A DNA stretch of 64,000 nucleotides, taken from positions 1,240,001 through 1,304,000 of the forward strand of contig CM066292.1 of assembly GCA_033816765.1 (NCBI GenBank). Direction: 5' to 3'. The position numbers and the translations under genes are program-made. Positions 33,345 through 45,447 of the stretch are shown one piece after another. The notes beneath the pieces are model-generated. The model was not told where the DNA came from and did no database searches. It was given only the letters and a program-made list of their open reading frames with translations. Source of the stretch: Nothopassalora personata. Its lineage: Eukaryota; Ascomycota; Dothideomycetes; Mycosphaerellales; Mycosphaerellaceae. The first letter of the stretch is position 1. Each line of letters begins with the position of its first letter.

Positions 33345-36300
33345 GTAAGGAAAACGGATACGACTACGAAACAACGTATCTATAGGAAGACACGACGCAT
33401 CTATAGGAACCCGGTAAGGCTCTAACGCCTAGTAACCATTTAGCTTACTTATTAGGATTGCTTAGGACTACTAGAATAAAGGAACGAGTTGTAGAAATTG
33501 GAATAGGCGCGTTCGAGGGAGATTCTATTACTAACGTTTATTTAGTTTAAGGGGATTAGCCCACCGAGATCCTAAGGCAGTCTACATTGAATGCTTAGGC
33601 ACGAAAGTAACAAGTAGGCTAACATATAGCTAATATTAGGATGCCGTAGGTCTTCACGATGTATAAGCGTAAGGCGGACAAGAAGAAGCCAGTAGACGCG
33701 AGCGTTTACGAACGCCTAGAATCACGAGTTAAGGGAGATATAGAATAGAAGCGTAGGGCACTGTACCTAGAATCCAAGATGCCTAAAGGATAAGGACCGT
33801 TCGATAGGAAGTACTTAACTAAGAAATTCTTAAGTATTAAGCGAGGTAGCCGGATTACGCTAGAACGACTTACCTTAATTAAGGTTAGTATTAAGCTATT
33901 GCTAATGGAGCGGGCCTTATTCGATGAGATGCTCTATAACCGGGAGGCAGTCCTTGCTTAGGATTTTAGTTATATAAGGTAAATTAGGCACGACGTTGTA
34001 CTACCTTAGAAGATTAACACGGTCCCTTATAGGCCATAGTAGGTACGCCCTATCCGGTTGCACCCAAGTCTTAGGGCAATTATTAAGCGCATAATTAGAG
34101 CTCGGATTAAGAACAACATCCTAGAATACTCACAAGGGGCATATTCCAATAGCTAGTTCCTAGTCGTAAAGAAGGTTAATGCCTCTAGAAGCGATGTGCT
34201 ATATCGGTTAATTAACTTAGCTATGCTTCTACATAAGGTTACTATACGCGATGCTAACATTTCACCGGACACGGATAGCTTCTTAGAGGATTTTGCCGGG
34301 TGCCGAGTCGCTTCACTTATAGACCTGTTTTCAGGTTATAATTAGATTACTTTAGATAAGTCCTACCGGGACTTAATAGCCTTCATGACCCCTCTTAGCC
34401 TAGTACGTAACACGACTCTACCTTAAGGAGCTACTAATTCAGTTGCTTAGTTCGTACGTGCGGTAATAAAGATTCTACTTAATTATATCTCGCATCGAGC
34501 GAAGCCGTTTCTCGATAACATCGGTATTAAGGGACTAACTAAGGACTATAGAAACGTAGAAGTAGAGCCTAGGTTAAGGAGATAGGTCGTTAAGCATATC
34601 GTTTCCCTAGATCTAGTTCTTACTAACCTAGAGAGAGCTAGTGCGGTGGTTACTAGAGGCAAATCCCAATAGTTATACGAAAAGCTTAAGATTGTTAGGT
34701 ACGTTACTAGCCCGGATAGTCGCTATCCTAACCTAAAGGTTGTAGCTAAGATCCTAGATTAGCCTACGCCTACCTGTATTAAGGAGGTCCGTACCTATAT
34801 AGGGCTGTATGTATACTTTAGGATATAGATTCCCTAGTTAGTTATCATTACTCGACTAATGTATAAGCTACTAAAGAAGGGCGCCGAGTTTACCTAGACA
34901 GAAAATAAGCAGTTCTCGAAGGAAGAGGTTACTAGATATCTTGTGTAGGCTCTAGCCTTAGTTACCCTCTACTACTTACCCGGTACTAGGTCTATCTTTG
35001 TGTCAGTTAATACTAGCGGTACTAGATAGGGATGTATCGTTTCTTAAGAATTAATAGACAGCACTCGACTGCGTCACCCGGTGCGGTATAAGAGTAGAAT
35101 CTAGAACGCGTTAGAATCTAGATATAATGCTAGTAAGCGAGAATGCCTTAGGGTCCTTAAGGGGCTTAAGAAGATCTAGAGATATGTTACCGGCGTTGAT
35201 TTTATCCTTAAGGTTAATGCTAAGACACTTGTATAGCAACTTAACCGGCCGGCTTCGGACCTGCCTAACTCGGTAATGGCCCGGTAGGTCGCATAGATTA
35301 GGCTGTTTACGTTCGAGGTGAAGCACGTTACGGGGACTAGGCACACTAGCCTAGATACCCTATCTCGTAGGCCCTCTACACCTTAGGAACCTAGGGAAAC
35401 TAACGAAGACGATGTCGACCGGATGATTAATAATAAGCTATTCGGGTACCCGGAGCCGGTCGACACCTATCTAGTTAAAATCTAGAAAACACGACATCTC
35501 GGGGACTAATATTCTAAAAGCTCTTAGTAGCTTACTTAGGTTATAGAAACTAGGACCCGACCCGATAGTGTTACCCGTACTAAGTACCGGCGGCTAGTGA
35601 AGAAGAGCGTTAACTTCTTTATCCGAGACTAATTACTATTCTTCTAGAAGCGCCGAGGAGTACCGTTATAACTTGTAATTAACGATAATAAGGCTTAGAA
35701 GGAGATCGTTATAGAATGCTATAAAAGACACGGTCATCGTAGCGCTAAGGTTATATATAACCTTATTTCCGATCGGTATTACTAGGACGGGTGCTTCGCC
35801 GATGTCTCTACGTAGGTTCGAAGTTGTGCTCCTTATAGGTTTCGCGAAGGTAACTAGCGCGCTAGTAAGCTTCACTTATCGAGCCCTTAGGTTATTAGTA
35901 AGAAGTAGTACTCGGACCCCGTCTAGGTGCATAAAAATAGATACCTCCTAGTTACGCGCGAAGCACTTAGCAACTAGATCGAGGCTAGAGTAACAAGGGC
36001 ACCTCCTAGCTCCAAGACGGTTACTAAGTTTCTATACGAAGATGTCTTCTGTAGGTACGGCTACTATACTGAAATTGTGCTTAATAACGCTACGGTTTAT
36101 GCGGCTAAGGTTAAGCGGTTGCTCGTAGGACTTAGTATCCGAAGGATTCAAATATTACCGTACTATCCGTAGTCTAATACTCCGGTCGAGGTTAGGCACC
36201 GTCCGATTCTTATAGCGTTAGTAAAGCTTATAAGGAACATATACCGCGGATAGGAGCAATAGGTACCCGCTATGTTATAGGCTAATAGGACGACGACCTA

Positions 36301-37090
36301 TCGTACTACTAGAATGACGCTAGCTTAGGTCCTATATAGCTATCGCACGATTCTACCAATTAAGGTTAAGTACCCGACGTAAGCGAATTACTAATAGGGA
36401 TCGGTAAGAACGACTAAGGACCTACTTACTATACGTGCGCGTTAACTCTAGGCTCGAGACCTTAGTTTAGAAGAGCTACATACTCGAAGGAAGCGACTAA
36501 GAGAACTTAGTAAGGACTACTTTAATTCTTACCGGAATATTAACTCCATTAGTTTCTAGAAGGGCGACCTTATTATGAGATTCGATAAGCTATATAAGGA
36601 TAACTTCTTACGTAAGATCGGTTACCGATAGTAAGGTCTATATCGGGTATCTAGTGTCTCTAGGGAGTTTAGTACGTATATTCTTAAGGAACTTAATAGC
36701 ACGCTAATAAAGGGTGTTTAGGCACGAGAAAACCTTAAGCTAGTTCTAGAGCTTCGCCCGGATAACATAGGAGTACTAGGCCTAGATGATAGGATCGATC
36801 TCGTAATAGGGGAGGGAGAAGTCGCTAATAGCGTCGCTAATAGCGAAGACAGCAGTAATTCGAACGAGATCGAGCCTATCGCCGACGAAGACATGCTACC
36901 TATAGGAGTTAACGAAAGGGGATCGTATCCTAAACCGGAATCTAAGAAGCTATAGGTTAGGCCTTATAACCTTTCTATAGCCGAAATTTCACAGTTTAGT
37001 AGGATCGAGGCTAAGAACTAATTAGTTAGCAATAGCGTACGGAGTTCACTTCTACTAGGCATGTGTTGTACATGCCCTTCAGTTTATTAA
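33345..37090 (+). pseudogene. Gypsy-D pol: RT, RNase H, integrase
   Basis: The frame is open to conceptual reading from about 33345. RT spans about 34020-34800, with KVTIRDANISPDTDSFLEDF, then ASLIDLFSGYN (motif A Asp), a GATNSVAQFVRA block and KPFLDNIGIKG at the YxDD position (near 34500). RNase H follows around 35040-35370 (SKRECLRVLKGLKK, then EVKHVTGTRHTSLDTLSRRP). Integrase comes next, with HGHRSAKVIYNLISDRYY near 35730 (zinc region), core motifs near 35930-36190 and a C-terminal DNA-binding part (FQKGDLIMRFDKLYK near 36550). An acidic tail ends near 37090. Stops are mostly TAG/TAA. Confidence 0.87.
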
Positions 37091-37769
37091 GCCGATTCGG
37101 TTATCTAGACTTCACTTTATAGGGTGTTCTTACCTTAGACAGACCTTGGTTAGTAGAGTCACATTTACCGGTCCCGGGACCGGTAAATCGGATTACGTAA
37201 TAGCGTAGCATGCCCCTACCGAATGCTTACCTAGGTGGTTACTAGCACTGGTTTTCCGTCACATACAGGGTTATCGGACCTTTAGTGTAACCTTAATAGT
37301 ACTGCTCTTACTACTTATAAGACCGGTCTCGGCGCTACTGCCTTATAACGGTTATAGGGACATACGCTAAGAGGCATACTTAAGCGTAGCTCTCTACCTA
37401 CTACTTCCTCTCTTTTTCTTTAAACACTAACACTATTACTAGAGCCACTAACACATCTATCTACCACAATACATATTAGACGGTTCTTTAGCCTCTCTCT
37501 CTTCACGACCTTAACCTTCTTTAAAGCCCCTACCCGATACTAAGCTTTTAAAGCTTACTAACACTCTAGAGTAGTACTACGAGATAGCTAGCTCTTACGA
37601 TCTTACTGCTAGCGAATCTCAGTCATTATAGCTTTAGCTAGTCTATCGTTACGCCCGGCTAGCTCGAGCATAGCGCTCACTAGTACTGTTACTAGGCTCA
37701 CCCGCCTACCTTAGACCTTGTTCGAGTCTCTTCGCCTACCGGACAACGTTAAGCATGTCCTTACTAACA
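37091..37769 (+). other. Gypsy-D spacer between pol and the third ORF
   Basis: About 680 bp with no readable frame. It contains the second perfect palindrome (37163-37188) and pyrimidine-rich tracts (about 37400-37440 and 37490-37515). It may be the leader of a subgenomic transcript for the third ORF. Confidence 0.5.
37163..37188. repeat. Perfect 26-bp palindrome after Gypsy-D pol
   Basis: Identical to 33312-33337, so the pair brackets the pol frame. It has kept all its C and G residues in both places, although CpC and CpG contexts are poor RIP targets. Confidence 0.9.
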
Positions 37770-37781
37770 CGAATACGCCGA

Positions 37782-38547
37782 TTGATTGATTGATTATTCC
37801 ATTAACGTGCTATTTGAGTCAAAGACTATGCAACACGGGTCTCGAGAACGAGACCAAAATTTGAGAGAAGGAGAAAAGCCCCGTCGTACCCCGGACGTAA
37901 AAACTCCTTAAAAGATGCGAGCAACGCTCGCTATTCGAACCGTAAATCGAATATATTGCGGCGTAGTACGCGCGTACCCGGTAGTCGTGTCTTGTCGAGA
38001 ATTGCGGTTTGTCGCCTTGCCCCGGGCGAGACAAGTTTTGCGCCCGTGTCTCGTTCTTGTTTTAAAAAGCCAAGCCGGCCGTACCCGTACGCACCGAGCA
38101 ACATCCCAAGAAACACCCGTTGCCTCTGTTTCAATCCAGTCGCGTTCTCCGGTCTCGAGTGTAGCTCCTCGGTCGCAGTGGCCTCGCTGTCGTCCCCCCC
38201 TCGGCCTCTCTTGGTTCCAGCCGTGCAGTATACGTGGTTTGCGCCCCTAAACGCCTCTCTTGGTTCCAGCCGGCAGTTTACGTGGTTTGCCGGGACGACA
38301 GGTAGACAGCGCCTTCGTTGTTCGAGCGACGTGTACGCTATGTACGTCGCTTTCCCTTCTCGCAGTTCCGGAGTTCTTGTTTGTAGATTTTGAGCGTATC
38401 TCGTTCGTTCGGTTCGTCCGACCTGTCTTTTCTTGTTTCGAGTCGAGTAGGCTTGTATTTTTCGAGAGAGAGAGTCTTAGTTTCTCTTCGTCGTAACGAA
38501 GATACTTACGTCGTCCGCCGCGTGAAGGCGCTCTCTATAGGACGACT
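37782..38547 (-). mobile_element. SLE copy 4 (766 bp), not RIP-mutated
   Basis: Tail (ttgattgattgattattcc) at 37782, 5' end at 38547, minus strand. Perfect 12-bp target duplication cgaatacgccga at 37770-37781 and 38548-38559. The sequence keeps normal CpA and TpG and is nearly identical to copy 6 (59879-60640): by eye one substitution (38104), one 2-bp indel (near 37870) and tail length differ. Several overlapping ORFs of 60-145 codons exist in both directions but look like chance frames in unmutated GC-rich DNA. It sits about 17 bp before the start of the Gypsy-D third ORF. Confidence 0.92.
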
Positions 38548-38576
38548 CGAATACGCCGAAGTCCGCCGCTAACGTT

Positions 38577-41500
38577 ATGTTCCGAGAGCTTAGTCCTTAG
38601 AAGCGGGTTGAGGTGTTAAAGGACTTCTATAAGGGCTTCGAGAAGGTGTTCGAAGACTGCTCCGTCTAGGTTAACCTGTTTTTCGAGGAAGTTAAGAGCG
38701 GTATAGGCAAGAGCTACTAGGATGAATTCCTTAGTAATAAGAAGCTCGATGTCTTGTTTCCTATCGTCGGTAAGATTCGTAAGACCGGTTTAGAGATTCG
38801 TAACCGAGAGAAGACTCTTCGAGCTACGCTTACCCGCTACTAGCTATAGTAGATAGATAATAAGATTCTTAATCGACGCGTTATCTCCGAGCTTTGTAGT
38901 ACTAATAGCGGGCGCCGCTAGTTCACGGCCTTTATTAACAAGTACCTAGACTATAGTAGGGCTGTTAGTAGAATCTAGAGGGTATTAATCTAGCGTATAA
39001 GGATCGGCCGCAAGGGCATAGATCGTAAGCGAATTCTAGAGCCTAGTAATCTTACCCGGTGCGATAGGGAGGCTAAAGCACGTAGCATTAATCCGTAATC
39101 GGCTAAGAGTAGGGAGATTATTAGAAGACACCGCCTAGCCGTCTATAAGGATAGCCTTCCATACTTTATAGAGGGTACTATTACTAAGAAGTCCGCGTCC
39201 CTAGAGGACAGTATAGATTAACCTAGACCATCTAGCTAGTAACAGCCACGTTAGCTACCGGGTAGTAAAGGTAAAGGACGTGTAAAGAGTACTACGCTAA
39301 CTCTACTAGCCTCTACCTAGCCTATAGTCCTATCGAGAGGCGGTCGTAAGTCGAGTCGACTTAAGTAGCTCCGTATAGGCGAGAGCATAGGTAAGGATAT
39401 AACTACGCCTACTCGATCCTCGCCTAACCGAACGCTAGATAGCGCACCTATACGTAAGGGCAGTCCGCTAGGTACACCGGTTAGCACCCTACGATCCACT
39501 CCGGCCTTAACTAAGAATAGCAATCCGATACTCACTATGTTACCTTCGGCTATAATTAGGGATGTATTAGTCTTTAAAGATTAGATCCTACAAGAAGACG
39601 AGGCCCTCCGGATTAAGCGCGCTAACTACACCTACAATAAGCGGTACTGTAGCATTAAGTTTAGAAACTCGATTAATGTAGATAGTATTAACTAGCTACC
39701 TAAGTACCGGATAGCGGGCCTTAAGATGCTCGAATATGCTATCTCGGACGTTCTTAAGAAGGATGGTAAGGTTAGCGCTATAATGTGCGATTAGTATGTT
39801 CAAGATTTCTACTATAAGGCCCTCTACTTCGTTACGAATCCCGGTATTACCGCTAATACCCTATGTAAGCGCGCGCTTAAGGTCTAAGACTAGCTCTTTA
39901 AAGGCAAGAGTTTTTTAGCTATTAAGGTGAAGAATGGGTCGTGGTTTCGCCCTAATAAGCGTAGTTAGAAGACTATTAACCCGCTTAGCTACCTCCGCGT
40001 TGGAGGTAAAGTCGGTACTACGAGTAGTATCGTCACGCATACTAACTATAACTAGATCCTCGACAAATTTAGTATCGATAAAGCTAACTAAGCCGATCTT
40101 AATAGTACCGGTACCTACATTAATAGTAACATGCTATACTAGTATAATGACGCTAAACTAGCACCGCGGGTTAAATTAGTTAGAGAAATAATAAGTCGAG
40201 AATTCGACGTGTACCGATAGCACCTACGAGAATTGAATAAGGTTAGTAACGGCGGCGTCTACTAGAACATGTAGTATTCTCTAAGCTAATAGATTATACG
40301 ATAAGACCCCGGGCTATAGCTCTTATAAGTAGCGCTACACCCTTAGCACTACACTCGGTTTATCTCCTTCCCTAGGCCTACGATTTTTAGCTTTAATAGG
40401 GTTCATTAGGGGGGTAACGCGAATACTATAGTGTAGCATGCTAGGGTCGACTTAAACCTCGAAATTGAAAACTACTAGACTAGTAACCGGCTTAACATGC
40501 TGTACTCTCTTAACTTAGAGGGCACTAGTAGGCCGGAGTTTTTACACGGTTTTCATAAGAAAGGGAATGCTAGAGAGTTTATCTAGTAGTGCTAGATTAA
40601 CGACTACATAGAAGACGGCCGATTCAAGCGTTTCTTCTCGGTTAGGGTCTAAAATTACCTAAGCAAGAACAGCATTAGCTAGTTTAGAGAGGACCTAAGC
40701 GCTAGGCAAATGCGGGTAACCACTATAGGCGTCCTAATAAGGTAGGCCGTACATAAGAAGACGCTACGTTAGATTAACCCTTGCTTTATCGAGATCCGCG
40801 ACGACGACTATCTTAAACTCTAGAGAAGCTAGAGCATGCACTAGGTGATAGACCTCTATCGTGACTTTAAGACGCTAAGTAAGAGCGCTATAGGGTTTAA
40901 GTATCGACGCCTAGTACCCGGCTATCCTTTTCCTACGGCCGTACACCTTAGTAGCATTAGCCCTCTATCCGATACCCTAGCGGGTTTAAAGTCTTAGAAC
41001 GATAACAAAGTTATCCTTAATACTAGAAGGTAGCTTAATGCTGCGGTCCGCCTAGACTCGGAGCTCTTCTATAAGAAGATGTATAATTAGCGCGTCCGAG
41101 CTATAAAATTAATAGACAAGTAGCTTAGCTTAGTCACTACTCTCGAGCAGATGTGCTTTATAAGCGAAGGGCGTAATAAGAGCTTCTTCCGTAACTACTA
41201 TAGGAACTTCACTAGCTAGCCACTTAGGGACGCGTCTAGTAAGACTAGTATTAGCCACGACAACGAGTAGGTCTAGACAAAGGAGTTGTGTGAGACTAAG
41301 TGGAACTAAGTAGTTAGTACGGGTCTATAGGCTCCTAGTTTCTAGTTAATTTCCGGCTATAGCTGTAGCCTATAGGATTCTAGTTCTAATTCCAGTTCTA
41401 ATGCTAGTTCTAATGCTTCGGGTACAGGTGCTTCTAGTCCTTAGATCTTACTTGTTTCTTATAGTTACTTATCTTCCCTTAACTTACCTTCTAGCTACGC

Positions 41501-41780
41501 GGTAGACTCGTCTTTAGATTTATTAGGTTACTGGTACTAACGCTTACTTGTCTTATGAGTAGCGTCTACGTTATTCGACTATCTAGCCCGCTCGATTAAT
41601 GCTAACATAGCTATCCATTCCCTCGCTAGCTTCGTAGCATACGTTAGTATAGTGCGACGGATACGAGTCGCGGTTATTAACGTTATTATTACGGTCTCTA
41701 TTAGAAGGATCCTTTCGATCTTTATAAACTGTCGCTAGTAGGCCCTAGGACTGCCTAACATCTTATATGTTAAGCTAAAT
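38577..41780 (+). pseudogene. Gypsy-D third ORF, unknown long protein, RIP-degraded
   Basis: An ATG at 38577 opens one frame that stays readable for about 910 codons to 41313 with only RIP-type TAG/TAA stops. It can be followed to about 41780 through one TGA. The start is MFRELSP, then KRVEVLKDFYKGFEKVFED. A Ser/Thr/Pro-rich middle (about 39200-39540) is followed by a folded-looking part (FSSINVD..., FKRFFSVRVQNYLSKNSIS near 40640, YRRLVPGYPFPTAVHLSSIS near 40905). A Ser/Asn-rich linker (SSSNSSSNASSNASGTG, about 41380-41430) and a hydrophobic end (VAVINVIITVSIRRILSIFI) come last. It occupies the env position, but I recognise no envelope, protease or nuclease motif. Function unknown. Confidence 0.65.
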
Positions 41781-41902
41781 GGTAGGGTGAGCTACTGTGC
41801 TACTATAAGACTACCTTAGCTTACAGCGACTAACTAAGCTACCTATAATGCCCGGGCTTACTGCTTTAGAACCTAAGGACAGGTTCGTAATAGGGGAGGA
41901 TA

Positions 41903-42297
41903 TATTAACGACTAATTGGTTATGTTAACCTTAGGTTTAGTTATGTCGACCTTAGGTTTAGAGGGAGGGTCCCTTAGGTCTAACTTGCCCTAATTTTAGC
42001 TAGGTTTAATTAGACATTTAGGTAAGCTAGCGGGACCTAGTATAGCTATTAAGATATATATACTGCGTAGTTAAGCATTGTAAGCGTAGCATTAAGGCAT
42101 CAATTCAATTCATACCTCTCGAGTAGAGGGCATAGGGGTTTAGGTCCGCTAATCCTCTTGTTTTATCTAGCTACTGCGCTACTCGTCACGTGACCTGATT
42201 TCACGGTCCCGGGACCGGCAAATACCTCTGCTTACATAAGCGCCGCTCCACACCACCACAACTCGGACAGGCCTACATCGGGTGGTTAGTAGACATT
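41903..42297 (+). repeat. Gypsy-D 3' LTR (395 bp)
   Basis: It starts tattaacgactaattgg after a purine tract (taataggggaggata) and ends gttagtagacatt, followed by actag. It differs from the 5' LTR by a modest number of transitions. Confidence 0.87.
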
Positions 42298-42302
42298 ACT
42301 AG

Positions 42303-42506
42303 GTAAGGATTACTCCTAAGTCCGAGTTTCTATATAGATTCTTTAAGGTAAGTTAATACTAGTCTAGCACGTTACTTATAAGGCGTAGTTAAGACGCGTA
42401 GAGGCTTTCGTAAGGCTACGTTTCTCCTAGATAACGGCGTAGGATTAAGCTTAGTGTTATACGAGTATATACTCCGTTACTAGATATAGCCTATTAGTAG
42501 TATAAA
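42303..42506 (+). pseudogene. Gypsy-B2 gag-pol junction piece
   Basis: It aligns with B1 48892-49093 and directly continues B2 gag after Gypsy-D. It probably encodes the protease N-terminal region, but no DSG motif is clear. It ends at the solo LTR, with target duplication ataaa/gtaaa. Confidence 0.65.
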
Positions 42507-42866
42507 TGTTACGGAATAATCCCTATAGACCCTAGAATTATAATAACGAGACGAGCACGTAACTTATCCTACCTAAGCGCTTAGACTTAGGGCGATTAGA
42601 CTACTTATACTTAGACTAATTAGACTGCTTATACTTAGAATGATTAGACTAATTACCGAGATCTACGAATCTCCTTTGTATTTAGTAACGCTAAGAATCA
42701 CTTATAGTTTCGATACGTTTAACTTATGTTACTATCTTACTAATTGGAATACACTCTTATCCTAATTATTTATCTTCGCTTAGCTCGCTTTAGCCTCTCT
42801 AAAGAATACCGACACGTAACTTAACTTATCTCTCTTTTAAGACTAGCCCTAGAACGAGACATAATA
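42507..42866 (+). mobile_element. Solo LTR related to the Gypsy-A family (360 bp)
   Basis: It starts tgttacggaataat and ends gacataata. Flanks ataaa (42502-42506) and gtaaa (42867-42871) are a 5-bp target duplication with one RIP change, and the undisturbed B1 site reads gtgtaaagc. The segment atctcctttgtatttagtaacgc matches the Gypsy-A LTR core, but the remainder differs, so it is a related family. No internal region remains, as expected after LTR-LTR recombination. Confidence 0.85.
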
Positions 42867-44553
42867 GTAAAGCTCTCGAATTTAGAGTTATACGTATAGG
42901 ACTAGGGGTATTACTATAGCGCGTATACGGTTCGCGTACGACTCGCTAACGATATAGGAGTAGAGCGCCTAAGTAACGTTATCTACTATATAGCGCCTAT
43001 AGGTAGGCCGTTAGTAATTTTAGGTAGGCCCTAGCAGTATTATACTTAGATTATAAAGGCTAATAAGGATAACTAGTAGTTCTATAGTAGTACTAAGAAA
43101 CCTACGATTTAGTAGCGTTACGTACGCAAGTTCCTTAAGGATCTCGAGAGCTTAGAGTAGGTATATATAATAAGTATTTAGTATATTACTTTAGTAGTAT
43201 CTAAAGTAGAGGGTCCTTTATAGCCTAAAGAGTTTATAGACTTCCGAGATATATATACAACTAATAAGTAGGTAAAGCGTAAGATACCCGAAGGGGTTAA
43301 GTATACGATTAATCTCGTAGAAGGAAAGAAACCTTCCTTTAAGCCGTTATACTACTAGTCCTTAGCTAAGCTAAAGGCCTTAAAGAAATACCTTACGTAA
43401 GTAATAGAGAAGGATTAGATTAGGCAATCCGTAAGTAAGGCGGGTACGCCTATCCTCTTTGTACTAAAGAAGAATAGTACTCTTAGGCTCTATATGAAGT
43501 ATAGAGGCCTAAATAAGATTATAGTAAAGAGTTAATATCTACTACCCCTAATTAGCGAGACATTAGATAGGCTATAGAGTACGAGGCTCTTTACTATAAT
43601 CGACCTATAGGATACCTACTACTGTATTCCTATTAAGTAAGGAGACGAGTAGAAGACTACGTTTCGTACGTAATACGTTTACTATAAGTACTTAGTAATG
43701 TCTTTTAGGTTAATTAACGTATACGCTACCTTTTAGGGGTATATTAATAAGGCCCTTACTAGACTAGTAGATAATATCTACGTAGTCTACCTAGATAACA
43801 TCCTTATCTATAGCGTAGCGCGTAAGGAGTATATACGAGCTATACGCGCGGTACTTAAGAGGCTATAAAAATTCGCCCTATTTACAAATCTAAAGAAGTA
43901 TAGCTTCTTCTAGGAGAGTACCGAGTTCTTAGGGTTTATTGTAAGCGTCGTAGGCGTATTAATAAATAGGAGTAGGGTAGCTATAATCGAGGAATAGCCT
44001 ACGCCTACGAGTTTTTATAAGGTTTAATCCTTCCTAGGGTTCTATAACTTCTATAGGCGCTTTATTGAGAGGTACTCGAGAATTATAAAGCTATTAATAG
44101 ACCTACTAAAGGGATATAAGAATAGTAAGAAGTAAGGGCCTCTTATATAGTTTACTTACGAGAGTAAGCGTTCTAACGGCTAAAAGCTAGGGTCCTCGGA
44201 GCACCTATCCTAAGGTACTTTAACTCTATATTATATACGCGGGTGAAAACAGACGCCTTAGCTTTTACGATTACGGGTATTATTTCATAAGTATTTAGTA
44301 CCGAGTAGTATCTAATCGCCTTCTATTCTCGTAAGATAATACCTACTAAGTATAACTATAAGACCTACGACTAGGAACTACTAGTAGTAGTAGAGGTATG
44401 TAAGTATTAGTAACCGTACCTCGAAGGCGTAATATATATACTTTAGGTACTAGTTAACTATATCAATCTATAGGGTTTTATAATAGTAAAGTAGCTAAAT
44501 AGGAGGTAAGCTCGATAGGTAATATTCCTATAATCTTTTAACTTCGTAGTAGA
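42867..44553 (+). pseudogene. Gypsy-B2 pol: protease end, RT, RNase H
   Basis: It aligns with B1 49094-50756. RT is recognisable near 43430-43830: [32 protein letters not shown], then YVVYLDNILIYS (YxDD with the second Asp changed to Asn by RIP). RNase H follows near 44270-44460. RIP stops occur throughout. SLE copy 5 interrupts at 44554. Confidence 0.8.
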
Positions 44554-45434
44554 TTAATTAGTTATTCTATTAACGTGCTTTATAAGCCTAAGAGTATATA
44601 ACACGGCTTATTACTAACGACTAAATTTAGATATAAAGAGAAAAGCCCCGCGTACCCGGATATAAAAACTCTTCGAAAGGAGGGATTTGCGAGATAGATG
44701 TCGAATATATTATTACGGTAGTACGCCGCGCCCCGGTAGTCGTGTTCTACAGTTATAGTTACGTTATCTTACCGCCCGAGATAGATAGTAAATTGCGCCC
44801 GTGTTTCTTATACCCGTGTTTCTTATCCTTTACCGCGCCGGATAATCCCGTCTTACGTACTCCGAGTTAAAATTAAGAGAGAGAGAGAGAGAGAGGTAGT
44901 ACCTCGAATAGCCCGTACCTCTATCGAGTCTTCGACTATCTTATATATACGGGGTACAAGATTTTAGTTCCTCGTAGGCCCGTAGTACCTAGACCTATAA
45001 TTAACGTAGTTTATAGCCTCTCTTAGTTCTAGCTATACTAAGTAGTAGTTTACGCGGTTTACTACCTCTCTTAGTTCCTATAAGCCTAGGTACTTTAATA
45101 GCCGTCGTTATCTAGAGAGAGAGTCTACCGTATTCTCCCTCCTTTTATACGGTATTAATTATCTTCGTTAATAGGTATCCGGGTGTATCCTCGCTTCTCC
45201 TCTCTTCTATTTTCTTTCTTATATCCTAGTAAAGGTATTCGTTACGTCGTAGGCTTTAAAATAGGCGTCGCTTATTAAGTGTTTCTTGTACTTACTTAGT
45301 TTAAGTTAGGTCTAAGAAGGGGATCGAGGGTATTTTAAGCGGGAGTTTTTAAGAGGGAGAGTCTTAGTTTCTCTTCGTTATAACGAAGCTACTTACGTTA
45401 TCCGCCGCGTAAAGGCGCTCTCCGTAGGACGATA
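44554..45434 (-). mobile_element. SLE copy 5 (881 bp)
   Basis: Minus strand, tail at 44554 (ttaattagttattc), 5' end at 45434. The 13-bp target duplication actYYRtagtaga lies at 44541-44553 and 45435-45447, with three RIP-type differences. It has a pure gagaga tract near 44876-44895. Long subclass, RIP-mutated. Confidence 0.85.
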
Positions 45435-45447
45435 ACTCTATAGTAGA

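Larger units (their letters stand above)
29590..42297 (+). mobile_element. Gypsy-D, large Ty3/Gypsy retrotransposon with a third ORF (12.7 kb)
   Basis: Two 395-bp LTRs (29590-29984 and 41903-42297) are flanked by actag (29585-29589 and 42298-42302), a site intact as ggactaggtaagg in B1. The interior has a 5' leader with short tandem repeats, a gag-protease frame (30374-33263), pol (33345-37090) and a further long frame (38577 to about 41780). An SLE is inserted at 37782-38547. RIP is present but milder than in Gypsy-A. Only one copy is seen in this window. Confidence 0.9.

Noticed and set aside
35111..35875. Minus-strand ORFs of 77 and 69 codons
   Set aside because: Shadows of the Gypsy-D RNase H and integrase coding region.
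37956..38393. A 145-codon plus-strand ORF (repeated at 60050-60487), with 111-, 78- and 67-codon companions
   Set aside because: Both sit in the two non-RIP SLE copies. All frames are equally open, composition is Arg/Ser/Pro-rich as expected for GC-rich non-coding DNA, and longer SLE copies do not keep the frame. Treated as chance ORFs.
39317..40161. ORFs of 72 (minus) and 75 (plus) codons
   Set aside because: They overlap the Gypsy-D third ORF in other frames and have no domain.
40400..40600. 2-oxoglutarate-dependent oxygenase (TET/JBP-like) domain in Gypsy-D ORF3
   Set aside because: Only a GFHK-like stretch and a preceding Asp are suggestive. A proper HxD motif is not seen, so I did not assign the function.
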